Origin: Gibbula magus
Lineage: Eukaryota; Mollusca; Gastropoda; Trochida; Trochidae
Reading direction: 5' to 3'
NCBI GenBank assembly: GCA_936450465.1
Contig: OW388289.1
Coordinates: 66,028,420-66,092,419, forward strand
DNA: 64,000 bases
Shown here: positions 61,801-64,000 of the stretch, in pieces
How the letters are laid out: every line of letters begins with the position of its first letter
How positions within the stretch are numbered: position 1 is the first letter of the stretch
The notes under the pieces: generated by a model
The model's database searches: none
What the model saw: the letters and a program-made list of their open reading frames with translations, nothing else
Told to the model about the DNA's origin: nothing
Program-made: the position numbers and the translations under genes

Positions 61801-63538
61801 GGGACACTTTAAACAATGTTGATGATACGGTACCAGAGAGCCATTTTAAAACCTATCACTTATTATCAATACATTCTGCTACACATGATTTTACTGATTG
61901 TAAATGCTGTTGTTTCTTCTTTCAGCATGAGGAAGTCTTTAAAAATGAAGGGAAGAGAGCAACCATCTTTGACAAAATATTTCAGGGAGCTATCGAAGAA
62001 TTCCGCAAAAACTTGAAGGCATTGGTGGCAACACAAAGTCAAGTAAGACCCAGTTGTTCATGGCAATTTTAGTGTGGATTTTCTTGCCATTTTGAGACCA
62101 GGCATACTTTTCTTGACTGCATTTTCACACAGTGTATCTATTTTGACAATTTGTATCATGAATTTATGGGGGCCTGGGATAGCGCAGTGGTTAGCGCGTT
62201 CAGCTTCGGATCAAGAGGTCCGGGGTTCGAATCCTGCCAGGGGCAAGGCAACTTTGTCTGCAGTGGAGAACTGTTCTACACGCATTAAGGTTTGGGTGCA
62301 ATGCTACACTGAATTTCAGCGCAGTACCACCCATGGTTCGCTAGTTCCAGCCGCTGCTCGCAGGTTTCACCGCAGTGCATAGCCACATGGCATTGCAGGC
62401 TTTCTCCCTGCCATAATACTAGCAGCCGCGATATAAGTGAAATACTCTTGAAAGCGGCGTTAAACCTCAACTCACCTTAACTCATGAAATTATGATGAGA
62501 TATTTTATATTTCACTCAAATGTGAAATAAACTAATTAACATGATATAAGTTTATTTTATCATTATCAGAAGGTTAAATGTATGTTTTCTGTTAGACCTC
62601 ATCACTTATGCAATTGTGAGAAAAAAAATCTGATCCTTTTTGTCATCATGGAACTGTATCTAAACCTTGATATCATTGACAAAGGACTCAGACTTATTGA
62701 ATATAATGTATTTTATCTCAGGATGATGAAATACAGCTGTGTTACTAGAATAGATAATTTTTAATCGTCTGCTGTAACCTTGTGTAATAGTGTCACAATG
62801 ATAAAAAGATTTTGTCTCTTCCAGAATGAAAACGTCAGTGTTCGTTATAGGGACCTCCTGTCGAACTTCGAACAAAGTCTGAGTGCTGAAGTCAAGCGAG
62901 AAAGAACAAATGCAACATTTCCAGTGACAATGGGGATAAATGCATTCAGGGGTTTTCTTGATGAATTTATCAAAAATGCTTCTGGGAAGAAGAAGGAAGA
63001 AAAGAAGAAAGAAGAGAAGAAAATAGAAACCAAAAATACAAAGAAAGACAAACAGAGGAAAGATGCAATTGTAAGTTTGTGTTTTCAAGATGGCACTTGA
63101 CCACAAAGTTGTACTGACTTTATAAATAATGAAGAGAATATTCATGGATAAAAAGTTTTGAATTACAGTAATTAATCTGTCTTCATTAATTTCATATCAG
63201 TAATTATTACTGATATGAAATTAATAAAGACAGATTCTTTGTTTCAAACAGTAAATGAGAATAAATGATGTTGTTATTCTCTACACAATAAATGGTACCA
63301 TCCAACAGGTAATAATGCAGTGTAATCTGTATGTGTGCTATATAATTATCCTCATTAACACCATCATTTATGCTTCTGTAGAACTTGCTGTATCAGTAGA
63401 TTTAACTATTTGATTGACTTGCTGTATTGCAGGAGCACCTTGGCCACAAGTTCCTGCAGGTTCAGTTCAACATTCCCACGTTCTGTGAGCTCTGCTCCTC
63501 CCTCATCTGGATCATGGAGAAGGGGCAGGTCTGTCAAG
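1779..63538 (+). CDS. Myo9: Unconventional myosin IX (myosin-RhoGAP), partial gene, 31 exons in window
   Basis: Class IX myosins are single-headed actin motors whose tail carries a C1 zinc finger and a RhoGAP domain that inactivates Rho. Joining 1779-1841, 10581-10680, 22784-22884, 23440-23494, 23895-23972, 24293-24382, 25357-25470, 31194-31328, 32281-32402, 32888-33029, 33926-34118, 34553-34628, 38282-38488, 39204-39243, 39817-39930, 40441-40521, 41237-41347, 41563-41685, 42186-42335, 42763-42941, 43252-43425, 44097-44273, 45935-45989, 48251-48352, 51771-51987, 54880-54978, 58526-58656, 61256-61402, 61926-62042, 62825-63070 and 63433-63538 gives one unbroken frame of about 1,281 residues. 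All junctions are AG/GT. Visible: switch II (DIFGFED), a TEDS-site Glu, the class IX motif GIDPVAV, a ~140-residue loop-2 insertion, [12 protein letters not shown], about four IQ motifs, the class IX pre-C1 region and half a C1 domain. The loop-2 insertion and C1 domain separate it from other myosins. P-loop, switch I and the start lie upstream; RhoGAP and the stop lie downstream. Confidence 0.96.
2501..2634 (+). repeat. SINE 3'-half fragment
   Basis: It matches the 3' half of the full-length SINEs at 31434 and 62169: cagccgatgctcgcagg, the catggtgttgcaggctttct motif, then gatataagtgaag, cttgaaagcgg and a tail ending ctcaactcacct. The tRNA-like head is missing. A short ctagttttctag repeat (2475-2500) abuts its left end. 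A more degenerate copy of the same segment may follow at 2634-2715. Confidence 0.8.
2741..4239 (+). mobile_element. piggyBac-like non-autonomous element, copy A (with TTAA targets)
   Basis: TTAA at 2741-2744 and 4236-4239 flank 2745-4235 (1,491 bp). The ends are imperfect inverted repeats: CCCTTACGTTGCG on the left, and CCCTTAACATGCG as the reverse complement of the right end (10 of 13 match). TTAA targets with CCC ends are the hallmark of the piggyBac superfamily. No transposase is recognisable inside, so it would need enzyme from elsewhere. Very similar copies lie at 20866-22345 (same orientation) and 26053-27531 (inverted). The repeat boundaries, the TTAA pair and the shared termini are read directly; the superfamily is inferred. 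Confidence 0.85.
3553..3921 (-). other. ORF within piggyBac-like copy A, 122 codons
   Basis: The ORF begins [19 protein letters not shown] and runs antisense to the gene. The same reading is open in the inverted copy C (26366-26680, 104 codons, different C-terminus). In copy B the ATG is lost by an A-to-T type change near 22031. It has no transposase DDD/E context that I can see, and a Lys-rich AT-biased second half. It may be a relic or chance. Confidence 0.25.
8270..8530. repeat. Tandem repeat, about 80-bp unit
   Basis: The motif cagctccttacatagcagac followed by acaagagattt-tagt recurs with ctcct starting at 8276, 8357, 8438 and 8516, so spacings are 81, 81 and 78. The copies have diverged. 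No coding or regulatory role is visible. Confidence 0.75.
10515..10575 (+). repeat. Short tandem repeat (~21 bp) abutting the exon 2 acceptor
   Basis: The unit gttgatgtttaatggtttgat occurs about two and a half times immediately before the tatgttgcag acceptor at 10571-10580. It therefore occupies the place of the branch point and polypyrimidine tract. Copy number variation here would alter the 3' splice site context. Confidence 0.7.
10581..10680 (+). CDS. Myo9: Myo9 exon 2 (motor)
   Basis: After completing the Arg codon from exon 1 it reads [20 protein letters not shown] and then [13 protein letters not shown], ending in phase 0. NYHVFYYLL is a near-universal myosin motor motif. Acceptor ttgcag ends at 10580 and donor gtaact starts at 10681. 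The length is 100 nt. Confidence 0.96.
10775..11137. mobile_element. 355-bp MITE flanked by TTAA
   Basis: 10779-11133 has long inverted ends: AGGGGCAGTAGCACATTTTT on the left, mirrored by AAAAATGTGCTACTGCCCCT on the right, with about 24 bp of pairing. TTAA stands at 10775-10778 and 11134-11137. The end sequence starts AGGGG rather than CCC, so the superfamily is uncertain; a TA target with longer repeats would fit equally well. The interior is AT-rich, with only a chance ORF (10904-11137). Confidence 0.8.
11171..11285 (+). repeat. Degenerate SINE 3' fragment
   Basis: The stretch ttgcaggtttcactgcaata-catagccacagtggtgttgt and the later taatgccagatatga follow the order of the SINE 3' half. The head and tail are missing and divergence is high. 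Confidence 0.55.
14290..14563 (+). repeat. SINE, near-complete, diverged
   Basis: The tRNA-like head has an A-box-like stretch (cacagtggttagtgcgttcg) and a B box (ggtccagtgttcgaatctcg). The shared body follows (aaggtttgggtgcaat, ctgaatttcagca, ccagccgatacccgcaggtt) up to gatataagtgaag and cttgaaagtg. The CTCACC tail is absent, so the 3' end is truncated or decayed. Confidence 0.85.
15828..15873 (+). repeat. SINE tail fragment
   Basis: The segment runs taagtacccttgaaagtgg, cgttaaaccccaactcacct, cacctcac. It matches only the last ~45 bp of the SINE, including its CTCACC-rich tail. Confidence 0.7.
16077..16253. mobile_element. Large foldback (palindromic) element
   Basis: Two arms of about 80 bp, centred near 16161, are inverted copies: the left arm contains gtttccgtatcattaatatc and ttggaataaaaa, and the right arm contains the complement. 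The apex is tgcgagcctttggcgagca. With such a short spacer it would fold into one long hairpin in RNA or single-stranded DNA. No ORF is present. It is probably a palindromic MITE. Confidence 0.8.
18964..18990 (+). repeat. (GGGA)n microsatellite, G-quadruplex candidate
   Basis: Six uninterrupted GGGA units give more than four G-triplets one base apart on the coding strand. Such tracts fold into G-quadruplexes readily. In the pre-mRNA this would lie deep in intron 2. Confidence 0.85.
20153..20488 (+). repeat. SINE with imperfect target duplication
   Basis: The SINE body is 20164-20477: tRNA-like head (gatagcgcagtagttagctg), B box (ggtccggggttcagatcctg), shared body and a ctcacc tail. The flanks tttcattagga (20153-20163) and tttcatgagga (20478-20488) match at 10 of 11 positions and look like a target-site duplication. 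About ten extra bases split the head between A and B boxes. Confidence 0.85.
20862..22349 (+). mobile_element. piggyBac-like non-autonomous element, copy B (variant 3' segment)
   Basis: TTAA at 20862-20865 and 22346-22349 flank 20866-22345 (1,480 bp). Ends and most of the body match copy A closely in the same orientation. Between 22121 and 22313, however, the sequence is essentially unrelated to the corresponding 4012-4203 of copy A, apart from a shared gacccggta. Copies A and C agree with each other there, so B belongs to a different subfamily or is a recombinant. No transposase is present. Confidence 0.85.
22784..22884 (+). CDS. Myo9: Myo9 exon 3 (motor)
   Basis: It reads [20 protein letters not shown] then [13 protein letters not shown] and ends two bases into an Arg codon. 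LKQxMEMVGF is conserved in myosin IX. Acceptor ccacag ends at 22783; donor gtatat follows. The next intron (22885-23439) is AT-rich with nothing recognisable. Confidence 0.96.
23440..23494 (+). CDS. Myo9: Myo9 exon 4 (motor)
   Basis: The split Arg is followed by [18 protein letters not shown]. The LxAxLHLGNI motif is shared by all myosin motors. The exon has 55 nt, acceptor ttttttcag and donor gtaata. The following intron (23495-23894) shows no further feature. Confidence 0.96.
23895..23972 (+). CDS. Myo9: Myo9 exon 5 (motor)
   Basis: In phase 0 at both ends, it reads [20 protein letters not shown] then ICNLLK. It corresponds to the variable segment after the HLGNI strand. The acceptor is tttag and the donor gtaatt. 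The following 320-bp intron holds nothing recognisable. Confidence 0.94.
24293..24382 (+). CDS. Myo9: Myo9 exon 6 (motor)
   Basis: It reads [20 protein letters not shown] then [10 protein letters not shown], matching the EALxTRKTV motif of the motor. The donor is a weaker gtcagt. The frame is phase 0 at both ends. Confidence 0.94.
24383..25356. other. Intron 6 with degenerate SINE remnant
   Basis: 24852-24990 keeps the order of SINE 3'-half landmarks (ccaacacttgcaagtttcac, tgcaataaatgaccacatag, then gatatagtg and aaacctcaa) but is strongly diverged, in sense orientation. The rest of the intron shows nothing recognisable. Confidence 0.55.
25357..25470 (+). CDS. Myo9: Myo9 exon 7 (motor)
   Basis: It reads [20 protein letters not shown] then [24 protein letters not shown] and [10 protein letters not shown] are standard motor motifs at the helix before switch II. 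It is 114 nt, phase 0 at both ends, with acceptor gttgcag and donor gtacgc. Confidence 0.96.
26049..27535 (-). mobile_element. piggyBac-like non-autonomous element, copy C (inverted)
   Basis: TTAA at 26049-26052 and 27532-27535 flank 26053-27531 (1,479 bp). The sequence is the reverse complement of copy A with only scattered differences, including the segment where copy B differs. The ORF seen antisense in copy A appears here at 26366-26680 on the + strand. The high similarity suggests recent activity, which is an inference. Confidence 0.85.
27760..27810 (+). promoter_or_regulatory. CCAAT/TATA-like cluster in intron 7
   Basis: CCAAT occurs in caaccaatcacagg (about 27774-27787), with a TATA-like ttatat about 12 bp further on. 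The surrounding 27680-27870 is richer in CpG than nearby intron. This arrangement resembles a core promoter but could be chance or transposon-derived. No transcription start evidence is available from sequence alone. Confidence 0.2.
30841..30901 (+). repeat. (GAT)n microsatellite
   Basis: An impure then pure run of GAT/GAC triplets ends in about nine perfect units. It lies in intron 7. The apparent poly-Ile/Val reading on the other strand comes only from the repeat. Confidence 0.9.
31194..31328 (+). CDS. Myo9: Myo9 exon 8 (switch II and relay helix)
   Basis: It reads [51 protein letters not shown] is switch II, which contacts the nucleotide gamma phosphate; [16 protein letters not shown] is the relay helix. 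It is 135 nt and phase 0. Acceptor ttgcag ends at 31193 and the donor is gtgcgt. The downstream intron (31329-32280) carries a full SINE. Confidence 0.98.
31422..31762 (+). repeat. Full-length tRNA-headed SINE with perfect target duplication
   Basis: The SINE is 31434-31750 (317 bp). It has an A-box region gatagcgcagtggttagcga, a B box ggtccggagttcgaatcccg, a body with aaggtttgggtgcaatgcta, and a tail of repeated CTCACC. A perfect 12-bp duplication, ctgatcccagag, stands at 31422-31433 and 31751-31762. It is the best intact copy in the window. The A and B boxes form an internal RNA polymerase III promoter in this element type. Confidence 0.93.
32281..32402 (+). CDS. Myo9: Myo9 exon 9 (motor)
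   Basis: It reads [20 protein letters not shown] then [20 protein letters not shown] and ends two bases into an Asn codon. KPxGLxxLMDEE is a conserved motor motif. Third codon positions are rich in G/C compared with the introns. Acceptor cttgcag; donor gtgagt at 32403. The next intron (32403-32887) is unremarkable. Confidence 0.97.
32888..33029 (+). CDS. Myo9: Myo9 exon 10 (actin-binding cardiomyopathy loop, TEDS site)
   Basis: The completed Asn is followed by [40 protein letters not shown] and [16 protein letters not shown] is a signature motor motif. The Glu of REGAF aligns with the TEDS position, so the actin-binding loop has a built-in negative charge and should not need phosphorylation there. 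The following intron (33030-33925) shows nothing recognisable. Confidence 0.97.
33926..34118 (+). CDS. Myo9: Myo9 exon 11 (motor, before loop 2)
   Basis: It reads [64 protein letters not shown] and ends one base into a Gly codon. GIDPVAVxRWxIxRAFFR is characteristic of myosin IX. The exon is 193 nt. The donor is gtatgt. The 434-bp intron that follows shows nothing recognisable. Confidence 0.98.
34553..34628 (+). CDS. Myo9: Myo9 exon 12 (start of loop-2 insertion)
   Basis: The completed Gly is followed by [20 protein letters not shown] and ENLL, ending two bases into the next codon. The Lys-rich start fits the basic loop 2 that contacts actin. It is 76 nt with acceptor tttacag and donor gtgagt. 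Confidence 0.9.
35590..35655 (+). CDS. Myo9: Candidate alternative Myo9 exon in loop 2 (66 nt)
   Basis: After a good pyrimidine tract (tcatgctctcatcccttag) an open stretch reads, in the phase left by exon 12, [21 protein letters not shown] to a gtagga donor. Entry and exit phases are both 2 and the length is a multiple of three. It can therefore be included or skipped between exon 12 and exon 13 without a frame break, adding 22 residues to the actin-binding loop. I cannot recall a homologue of the peptide; the donor is weaker than average. Confidence 0.5.
36985..37494. repeat. 177-bp tandem repeat, about three copies, including a SINE head
   Basis: cctgcgcc starts at 37089, 37266 and 37443, exactly 177 bp apart, and the copies are nearly identical. 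Each unit includes aactgcagtacagggggatg followed by gtgcagtggttagct, which is the first bases of the SINE head. Only the last copy runs on into a decayed SINE. The first copy is cut at its left end near 36985. Confidence 0.9.
37472..37690 (+). repeat. Decayed SINE at the end of the tandem array
   Basis: The head ggggatggtgcagtggttag is followed by a B-box-like gtgtttgaatcctag, then gtgcaatgctact, aattcagtg, ttgcaggtttcactgcgatg and tgcaggctttt. The order matches the SINE but several segments are shortened, and the tail is missing. Confidence 0.7.
38282..38488 (+). CDS. Myo9: Myo9 exon 13 (loop-2 insertion)
   Basis: The split Ser codon is followed by 68 residues beginning [20 protein letters not shown]. 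It contains an acidic, Ser-rich run ([14 protein letters not shown]) and ends [10 protein letters not shown], which aligns with the helix that follows the insertion in vertebrate myosin IX. The exon has far more CpG than its AT-rich surroundings. The acceptor is ttatctag and the donor gtatgt. The next intron (38489-39203) shows nothing recognisable. Confidence 0.93.
39204..39243 (+). CDS. Myo9: Myo9 exon 14 (40-nt exon in loop 2)
   Basis: The exon completes a Leu codon and reads [13 protein letters not shown], matching the NKNFKSKPALP-type stretch of vertebrate myosin IX. It ends in phase 0 at a gtaagt donor. The reading stays open for about 20 codons past the donor, but I see no usable downstream donor in phase. 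The following intron (39244-39816) holds nothing recognisable. Confidence 0.92.
39817..39930 (+). CDS. Myo9: Myo9 exon 15 (end of loop-2 insertion)
   Basis: It reads [38 protein letters not shown]. The [12 protein letters not shown] end corresponds to the KKPPSISAQFQ motif where the insertion returns to the motor core. It is 114 nt and phase 0. The next intron (39931-40440) contains only a possible SINE tail remnant (ataaaccccaacctcacctc, near 40351-40375). Confidence 0.96.
40441..40521 (+). CDS. Myo9: Myo9 exon 16 (actin-binding helix-loop-helix)
   Basis: It reads [27 protein letters not shown]. [19 protein letters not shown] is the conserved lower-50K actin-binding strand of myosin. It is 81 nt and phase 0. 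The next intron (40522-41236) has nothing recognisable. Confidence 0.98.
41237..41347 (+). CDS. Myo9: Myo9 exon 17 (SH helix and converter start)
   Basis: It reads [37 protein letters not shown]. [20 protein letters not shown] is a signature of myosin IX at the SH helix. The acceptor is tttcag and the donor gtaata. Confidence 0.98.
41563..41685 (+). CDS. Myo9: Myo9 exon 18 (converter)
   Basis: It reads [48 protein letters not shown] joins to VFLRE in the next exon to form the usual end-of-motor motif. It is 123 nt and phase 0. The next intron (41686-42185) shows nothing recognisable. Confidence 0.98.
42186..42335 (+). CDS. Myo9: Myo9 exon 19 (end of motor, first IQ motifs)
   Basis: It reads [50 protein letters not shown]. 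The motor ends at [20 protein letters not shown] is the first IQ motif, a calmodulin or light-chain site, and AVVLAQ begins the second. Acceptor gtgcag; donor gtgggg, a weaker match. The following 427-bp intron is unremarkable. Confidence 0.97.
42763..42941 (+). CDS. Myo9: Myo9 exon 20 (IQ motifs 2-4)
   Basis: It continues IQ2 ([16 protein letters not shown]), then IQ3 ([17 protein letters not shown]) and an IQ4-like [14 protein letters not shown], ending two bases into Arg. With exon 19 this gives a neck of about four light-chain sites, which sets the lever length. It is 179 nt. Confidence 0.97.
43252..43425 (+). CDS. Myo9: Myo9 exon 21 (charged linker)
   Basis: After the split Arg it reads [20 protein letters not shown], then a Ser/Glu-rich stretch ([20 protein letters not shown]) and KQRRDSE. 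The first part looks like a single charged alpha helix extending the neck. It is 174 nt with both phases 2. The next intron (43426-44096) contains an exon-like stretch at 43997-44033 that I reject on phase. Confidence 0.93.
44097..44273 (+). CDS. Myo9: Myo9 exon 22 (Ser/Thr/Pro-rich linker)
   Basis: It reads [58 protein letters not shown] and ends two bases into Arg. The [12 protein letters not shown] run is disordered and rich in possible proline-directed phosphorylation sites. It is 177 nt with both phases 2. Confidence 0.92.
44274..45934. other. Intron 22 (1.7 kb)
   Basis: Apart from the microexon candidate at 44698-44727 this is AT-rich, with long T-rich stretches that produce meaningless hydrophobic ORFs (44209-44676). 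No repeat families are recognised. Confidence 0.7.
44698..44727 (+). CDS. Myo9: Candidate 30-nt Myo9 microexon
   Basis: A strong acceptor (tgcttactgctgctgttgtag) is followed by 30 open bases and a gtaaat donor. In the phase left by exon 22 it reads [10 protein letters not shown] and returns to exon 23 in frame. The insert would join smoothly with [11 protein letters not shown] as an alpha helix. Phases are 2 and 2. It lies in an otherwise bare AT-rich intron. Short candidates like this arise by chance, so transcripts are needed. Confidence 0.45.
45935..45989 (+). CDS. Myo9: Myo9 exon 23 (linker)
   Basis: It completes Arg and reads [18 protein letters not shown], ending in phase 0 at gtaaga. 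The acceptor is gtaacag. It is 55 nt. The assignment rests on splice sites and unbroken phase rather than homology. Confidence 0.85.
45990..48250. other. Intron 23 with degenerate minisatellite
   Basis: 46530-46960 is a run of diverged units built around acatatgtaagca and cagttataaaattac, roughly 40 bp each. The remaining sequence, including the ORF at 47340-47582, shows no splice-compatible exon. Confidence 0.6.
48251..48352 (+). CDS. Myo9: Myo9 exon 24 (basic linker, 102 nt, possibly alternative)
   Basis: In phase 0 at both ends it reads [34 protein letters not shown] between a pyrimidine-rich acceptor (tacctcctctattgcgatca then tcag) and a gtgaga donor. The basic stretch [10 protein letters not shown] precedes a Ser-rich end. 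As a symmetric exon it could be skipped without a frame shift. I rank it above the three candidate cassettes because both sites are good and its composition is clearly coding-like. Confidence 0.72.
49970..50600. repeat. 48/49-bp minisatellite, about eleven copies
   Basis: The unit contains gcaggaggttttaggtttac then taccaggaataatggt. Unit starts (the base before gcagg) fall at 50071, 50120, 50168, 50217, 50265, 50314, 50362, 50410, 50458, 50506 and 50554. Because later units are exactly 48 bp, sixteen codons, open frames persist on both strands (50216-50722 +, 50285-50503 -). These are repeat artefacts. A decayed unit may lie near 49974. Confidence 0.92.
51121..51243. repeat. 40-bp tandem repeat, three copies
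   Basis: taaccatgttgataactgca starts at 51141, 51181 and 51221, with tatagtggcaaattc between. The copies are nearly identical, suggesting a recent local duplication. Confidence 0.88.
51771..51987 (+). CDS. Myo9: Myo9 exon 25 (linker)
   Basis: It reads [72 protein letters not shown] and ends one base into Gly. The middle looks helical; the end is basic. It is 217 nt with acceptor ctatcag and donor gtaaga. It was placed by phase continuity and coding composition. Confidence 0.9.
51988..54879. other. Intron 25 (2.9 kb) with candidate cassette
   Basis: Apart from the candidate exon at 53080-53157, I find only AT-rich sequence and unsupported ORFs, such as 53162-53563 just downstream of the candidate donor. 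Confidence 0.7.
53080..53157 (+). CDS. Myo9: Candidate alternative Myo9 exon (78 nt)
   Basis: Between ctggatgtttctgtag and a strong gtgagt donor, the phase left by exon 25 reads (D)[20 protein letters not shown] then LFRDK. Entry and exit are both phase 1, so skipping or inclusion keeps the frame into exon 26 (KKKEKG). The peptide is basic with [11 protein letters not shown]. The composition is coding-like compared with its flanks. It may be a real exon, either constitutive or a cassette. Confidence 0.6.
54880..54978 (+). CDS. Myo9: Myo9 exon 26 (linker, basic then acidic)
   Basis: It reads [20 protein letters not shown] then [12 protein letters not shown], after completing a split codon, and ends one base into the next. 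A basic start, an acidic DEESEE core and a Ser/Pro end suggest a disordered, phosphorylatable linker. It is 99 nt with acceptor ttgcag and donor gtgagt. Confidence 0.9.
55495..55683 (+). repeat. Diverged SINE fragment
   Basis: A B-box-like ctggggttttaatcctgcca is followed by tttcagtgcagtaccaacca, tggtttgctagtttcag, caggctctcccc, tgatatagtgaaata and ctcacctcacc, the SINE order. The A-box end is missing. Confidence 0.7.
56395..56734 (+). repeat. Near-complete SINE with probable target duplication
   Basis: The SINE is about 56405-56720, with head ggcgggatagcgctgtggtt, B box ggtcggggtttcaaatcccg, the shared body and a ctcacctcat tail. The flanks acatgttcca (56395-56404) and acatgtacca (56725-56734) differ at one base and may be the target duplication. 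A short older SINE scrap (caatttgggtgcaatgcca, 56349-56367) lies just upstream. Confidence 0.88.
57877..57884. promoter_or_regulatory. CRE octamer TGACGTCA
   Basis: A perfect palindromic cAMP-response element lies in intron 26, inside a locally GC-richer, open stretch (57855-57934). The octamer is the known CREB/ATF site. Function here is unsupported, since one octamer is expected by chance about once per 65 kb of random sequence. Confidence 0.25.
58526..58656 (+). CDS. Myo9: Myo9 exon 27 (pre-C1 linker, polybasic end)
   Basis: It completes Leu and reads [43 protein letters not shown], ending in phase 0 at gtgtgt. RNKRRKKRR could act as a nuclear localisation or phospholipid-binding patch; this is inference from composition. 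Acceptor ctcttccag. Confidence 0.92.
58969..59127. mobile_element. Foldback MITE
   Basis: The left arm (agaatctcaccc, gtgtcttctgatatcaaata, tatcaacactcgttgataaa) is mirrored by the right arm almost base for base up to about 59127, around a ~45-bp centre. The arm lengths are about 60 bp. No ORF is present and no clear target duplication was found. Confidence 0.8.
59170..60954. mobile_element. hAT-type element with perfect 8-bp target duplication, itself interrupted
   Basis: The element is 59178-60946. Its ends are TAGGAACGTCACGATACA and, as the reverse complement of the right end, TAGGGATGTCACGATACA (16 of 18 match). The perfect 8-mer atctctga stands at 59170-59177 and 60947-60954, as expected for the hAT superfamily. 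Subterminal cgatacgatac-type repeats occur at both ends. Removing the nested 59401-60715 insertion leaves only about 450 bp, so this is a MITE-sized derivative with no transposase. Confidence 0.85.
59401..60715. mobile_element. Second hAT-like element nested inside the first
   Basis: CAGGGGTTCAAA at 59401 and TTTGAACCCCTG ending at 60715 are inverted ends typical of hAT elements. Subterminal motifs are also mirrored: cgggacaagtcaattttca near the left, and cagggcaagtgaaaaatg and cagggcaagtgact near the right. Flanks attaaact and ttaaatta are similar but not a clean 8-bp duplication. No transposase ORF is present; the minus-strand ORF at 59731-59967 is not recognisable. Confidence 0.65.
61256..61402 (+). 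CDS. Myo9: Myo9 exon 28 (class IX pre-C1 region)
   Basis: It reads [58 protein letters not shown]...LDEF matches the region before the C1 domain in vertebrate myosin IX. The acceptor is a tandem accagcag, so the exon may start at 61256 or 61259. Earlier ATG-led reading from 61211 is intron. The phase is 0 at both ends. The next intron (61403-61925) holds nothing recognisable. Confidence 0.94.
61926..62042 (+). CDS. Myo9: Myo9 exon 29 (pre-C1 helical region)
   Basis: It reads [39 protein letters not shown], corresponding to the VDIVFKKALKEFRQN helix of vertebrate myosin IX. It is 117 nt and phase 0. Acceptor tctttcag; donor gtaaga. The next intron carries a full SINE. Confidence 0.96.
62158..62494 (+). 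repeat. Full-length SINE with 11-bp target duplication
   Basis: The SINE is 62169-62483 (315 bp), with A box gatagcgcagtggttagcgc, B box ggtccggggttcgaatcctg, the shared body and ctcaactcacc tail. The flanks atgaatttatg (62158-62168) and atgaaattatg (62484-62494) differ at one base. Very close to the copy at 31434 by eye. Confidence 0.92.
62825..63070 (+). CDS. Myo9: Myo9 exon 30 (pre-C1, Lys-rich end)
   Basis: It reads [54 protein letters not shown], then a run dominated by Lys and Glu, ending [20 protein letters not shown] and [10 protein letters not shown] match class IX. The Lys/Glu run is longer and more repetitive than in vertebrates. It is 246 nt and phase 0. The next intron (63071-63432) contains a hairpin at 63174-63236. 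Confidence 0.97.
63174..63236. repeat. Near-perfect 63-bp hairpin
   Basis: aatctgtcttcattaatttc and atatcagtaa are mirrored immediately by ttactgatat, gaaattaataaagacagatt with one mismatch and almost no loop. It lies in intron 30, between the exon 30 donor and the exon 31 acceptor. Confidence 0.85.
63433..63538 (+). CDS. Myo9: Myo9 exon 31 (first half of C1 zinc finger)
   Basis: It reads [35 protein letters not shown] and ends one base into Gly. H-x12-C-x2-C-x12-C gives the first four zinc ligands of a C1 domain; CSSLIWIM is typical of myosin IX. The rest of the C1 and the RhoGAP domain lie beyond the window. Donor gtgggt at 63539; 63539-64000 is intron with nothing recognisable. Confidence 0.97.
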
Positions 63539-64000
63539 GTGGGTACCAGGCCGCGAACATCTCGTCCTCATGATCCCCGGGCTCCTCGCTCCTCGCCAGA
63601 ATCGTTGATGTTTAAGCTGTAAAATAAGACTGCAGTGAAATGTTATTATTTAAATTAATGAAAAGAAATTTACTTTTGATTGGTTTGCTGACGCATCATC
63701 TGTGTTGTAAAACATCGCTAGTTGATAACCACATAACCTTTTTGAGTTAAGAGAACAACTTAGAAGAACAACTGTAAAGCATAAGAAATGTTTTGCTCCA
63801 TCATAAACCCTCAACTCTCTGTCCCGGAATATTACGCAATAGTCACAGAATGGTTTGGAAATAACTGCCTCAGCAGCAGATAGTTTTAAGTACTAAGTGT
63901 AATATTAAAGCCTTGCTTTGTGTTAATCTTGATAACTTACTTAATTGTGTTTAAAAAGATGTTTGTCTCATTCAATACTCTTTTTCTAATATATATAAGT

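Noticed and set aside
62660..63145. 161-codon minus-strand ORF with a hydrophobic Phe/Leu run
   Set aside because: It is the antisense shadow of exon 30; the Lys/Glu codon run reads as Phe/Leu/Ser on the other strand.

Overview
The window is animal nuclear DNA: AT-rich, with long introns full of repeats. It carries one gene on the + strand, an unconventional myosin IX (the myosin-RhoGAP family, Myo9). The gene enters from the left already inside the motor domain and leaves on the right inside the C1 zinc finger. Neither the start codon, the P-loop and switch I, the RhoGAP domain nor the stop codon is in view. I see no second protein gene, rRNA, standalone tRNA or CRISPR array. The dispersed tRNA-headed SINE ending in a CTCACCTCAC-type tail, and foldback elements with TTCTCGAAACGTTCG arms, resemble molluscan genomes, perhaps a gastropod such as an abalone. 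That taxonomic guess is from memory only.

Layout. 1-1778: intron. 1779-34628: twelve exons of the motor core, interrupted by introns of 8.7, 12.1 and 5.7 kb. 34553-39930: exons for the roughly 140-residue loop-2 insertion typical of class IX. 40441-42335: the rest of the motor, the converter and the start of the neck. 42186-42941: about four IQ motifs. 43252-58656: low-complexity, charged linker exons. 61256-63070: the conserved region before the C1 domain. 63433-63538: first half of the C1 domain. The 31 exons I call with confidence join without a frame break and encode about 1,281 residues. Three further candidate cassette exons (66, 30 and 78 nt) have matching phases, lie in loop 2 and the linker, and would add 22, 10 and 26 residues.

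The introns hold three copies of a ~1.48-kb non-autonomous element with TTAA target sites and piggyBac-like ends; one is in the opposite orientation and one carries a different ~190-bp internal segment. They also hold a hAT-type element with a perfect 8-bp target duplication and a second hAT-like element nested inside it, five near-complete SINEs and several SINE fragments all in the sense orientation, at least four foldback elements, a 355-bp TTAA-flanked MITE, and several minisatellites (48, 177, ~80 and 40 bp units). The expected protein is a processive, actin-based motor that carries a Rho-inactivating domain. Everything upstream of the C1 domain here serves force generation, light-chain binding and linking.
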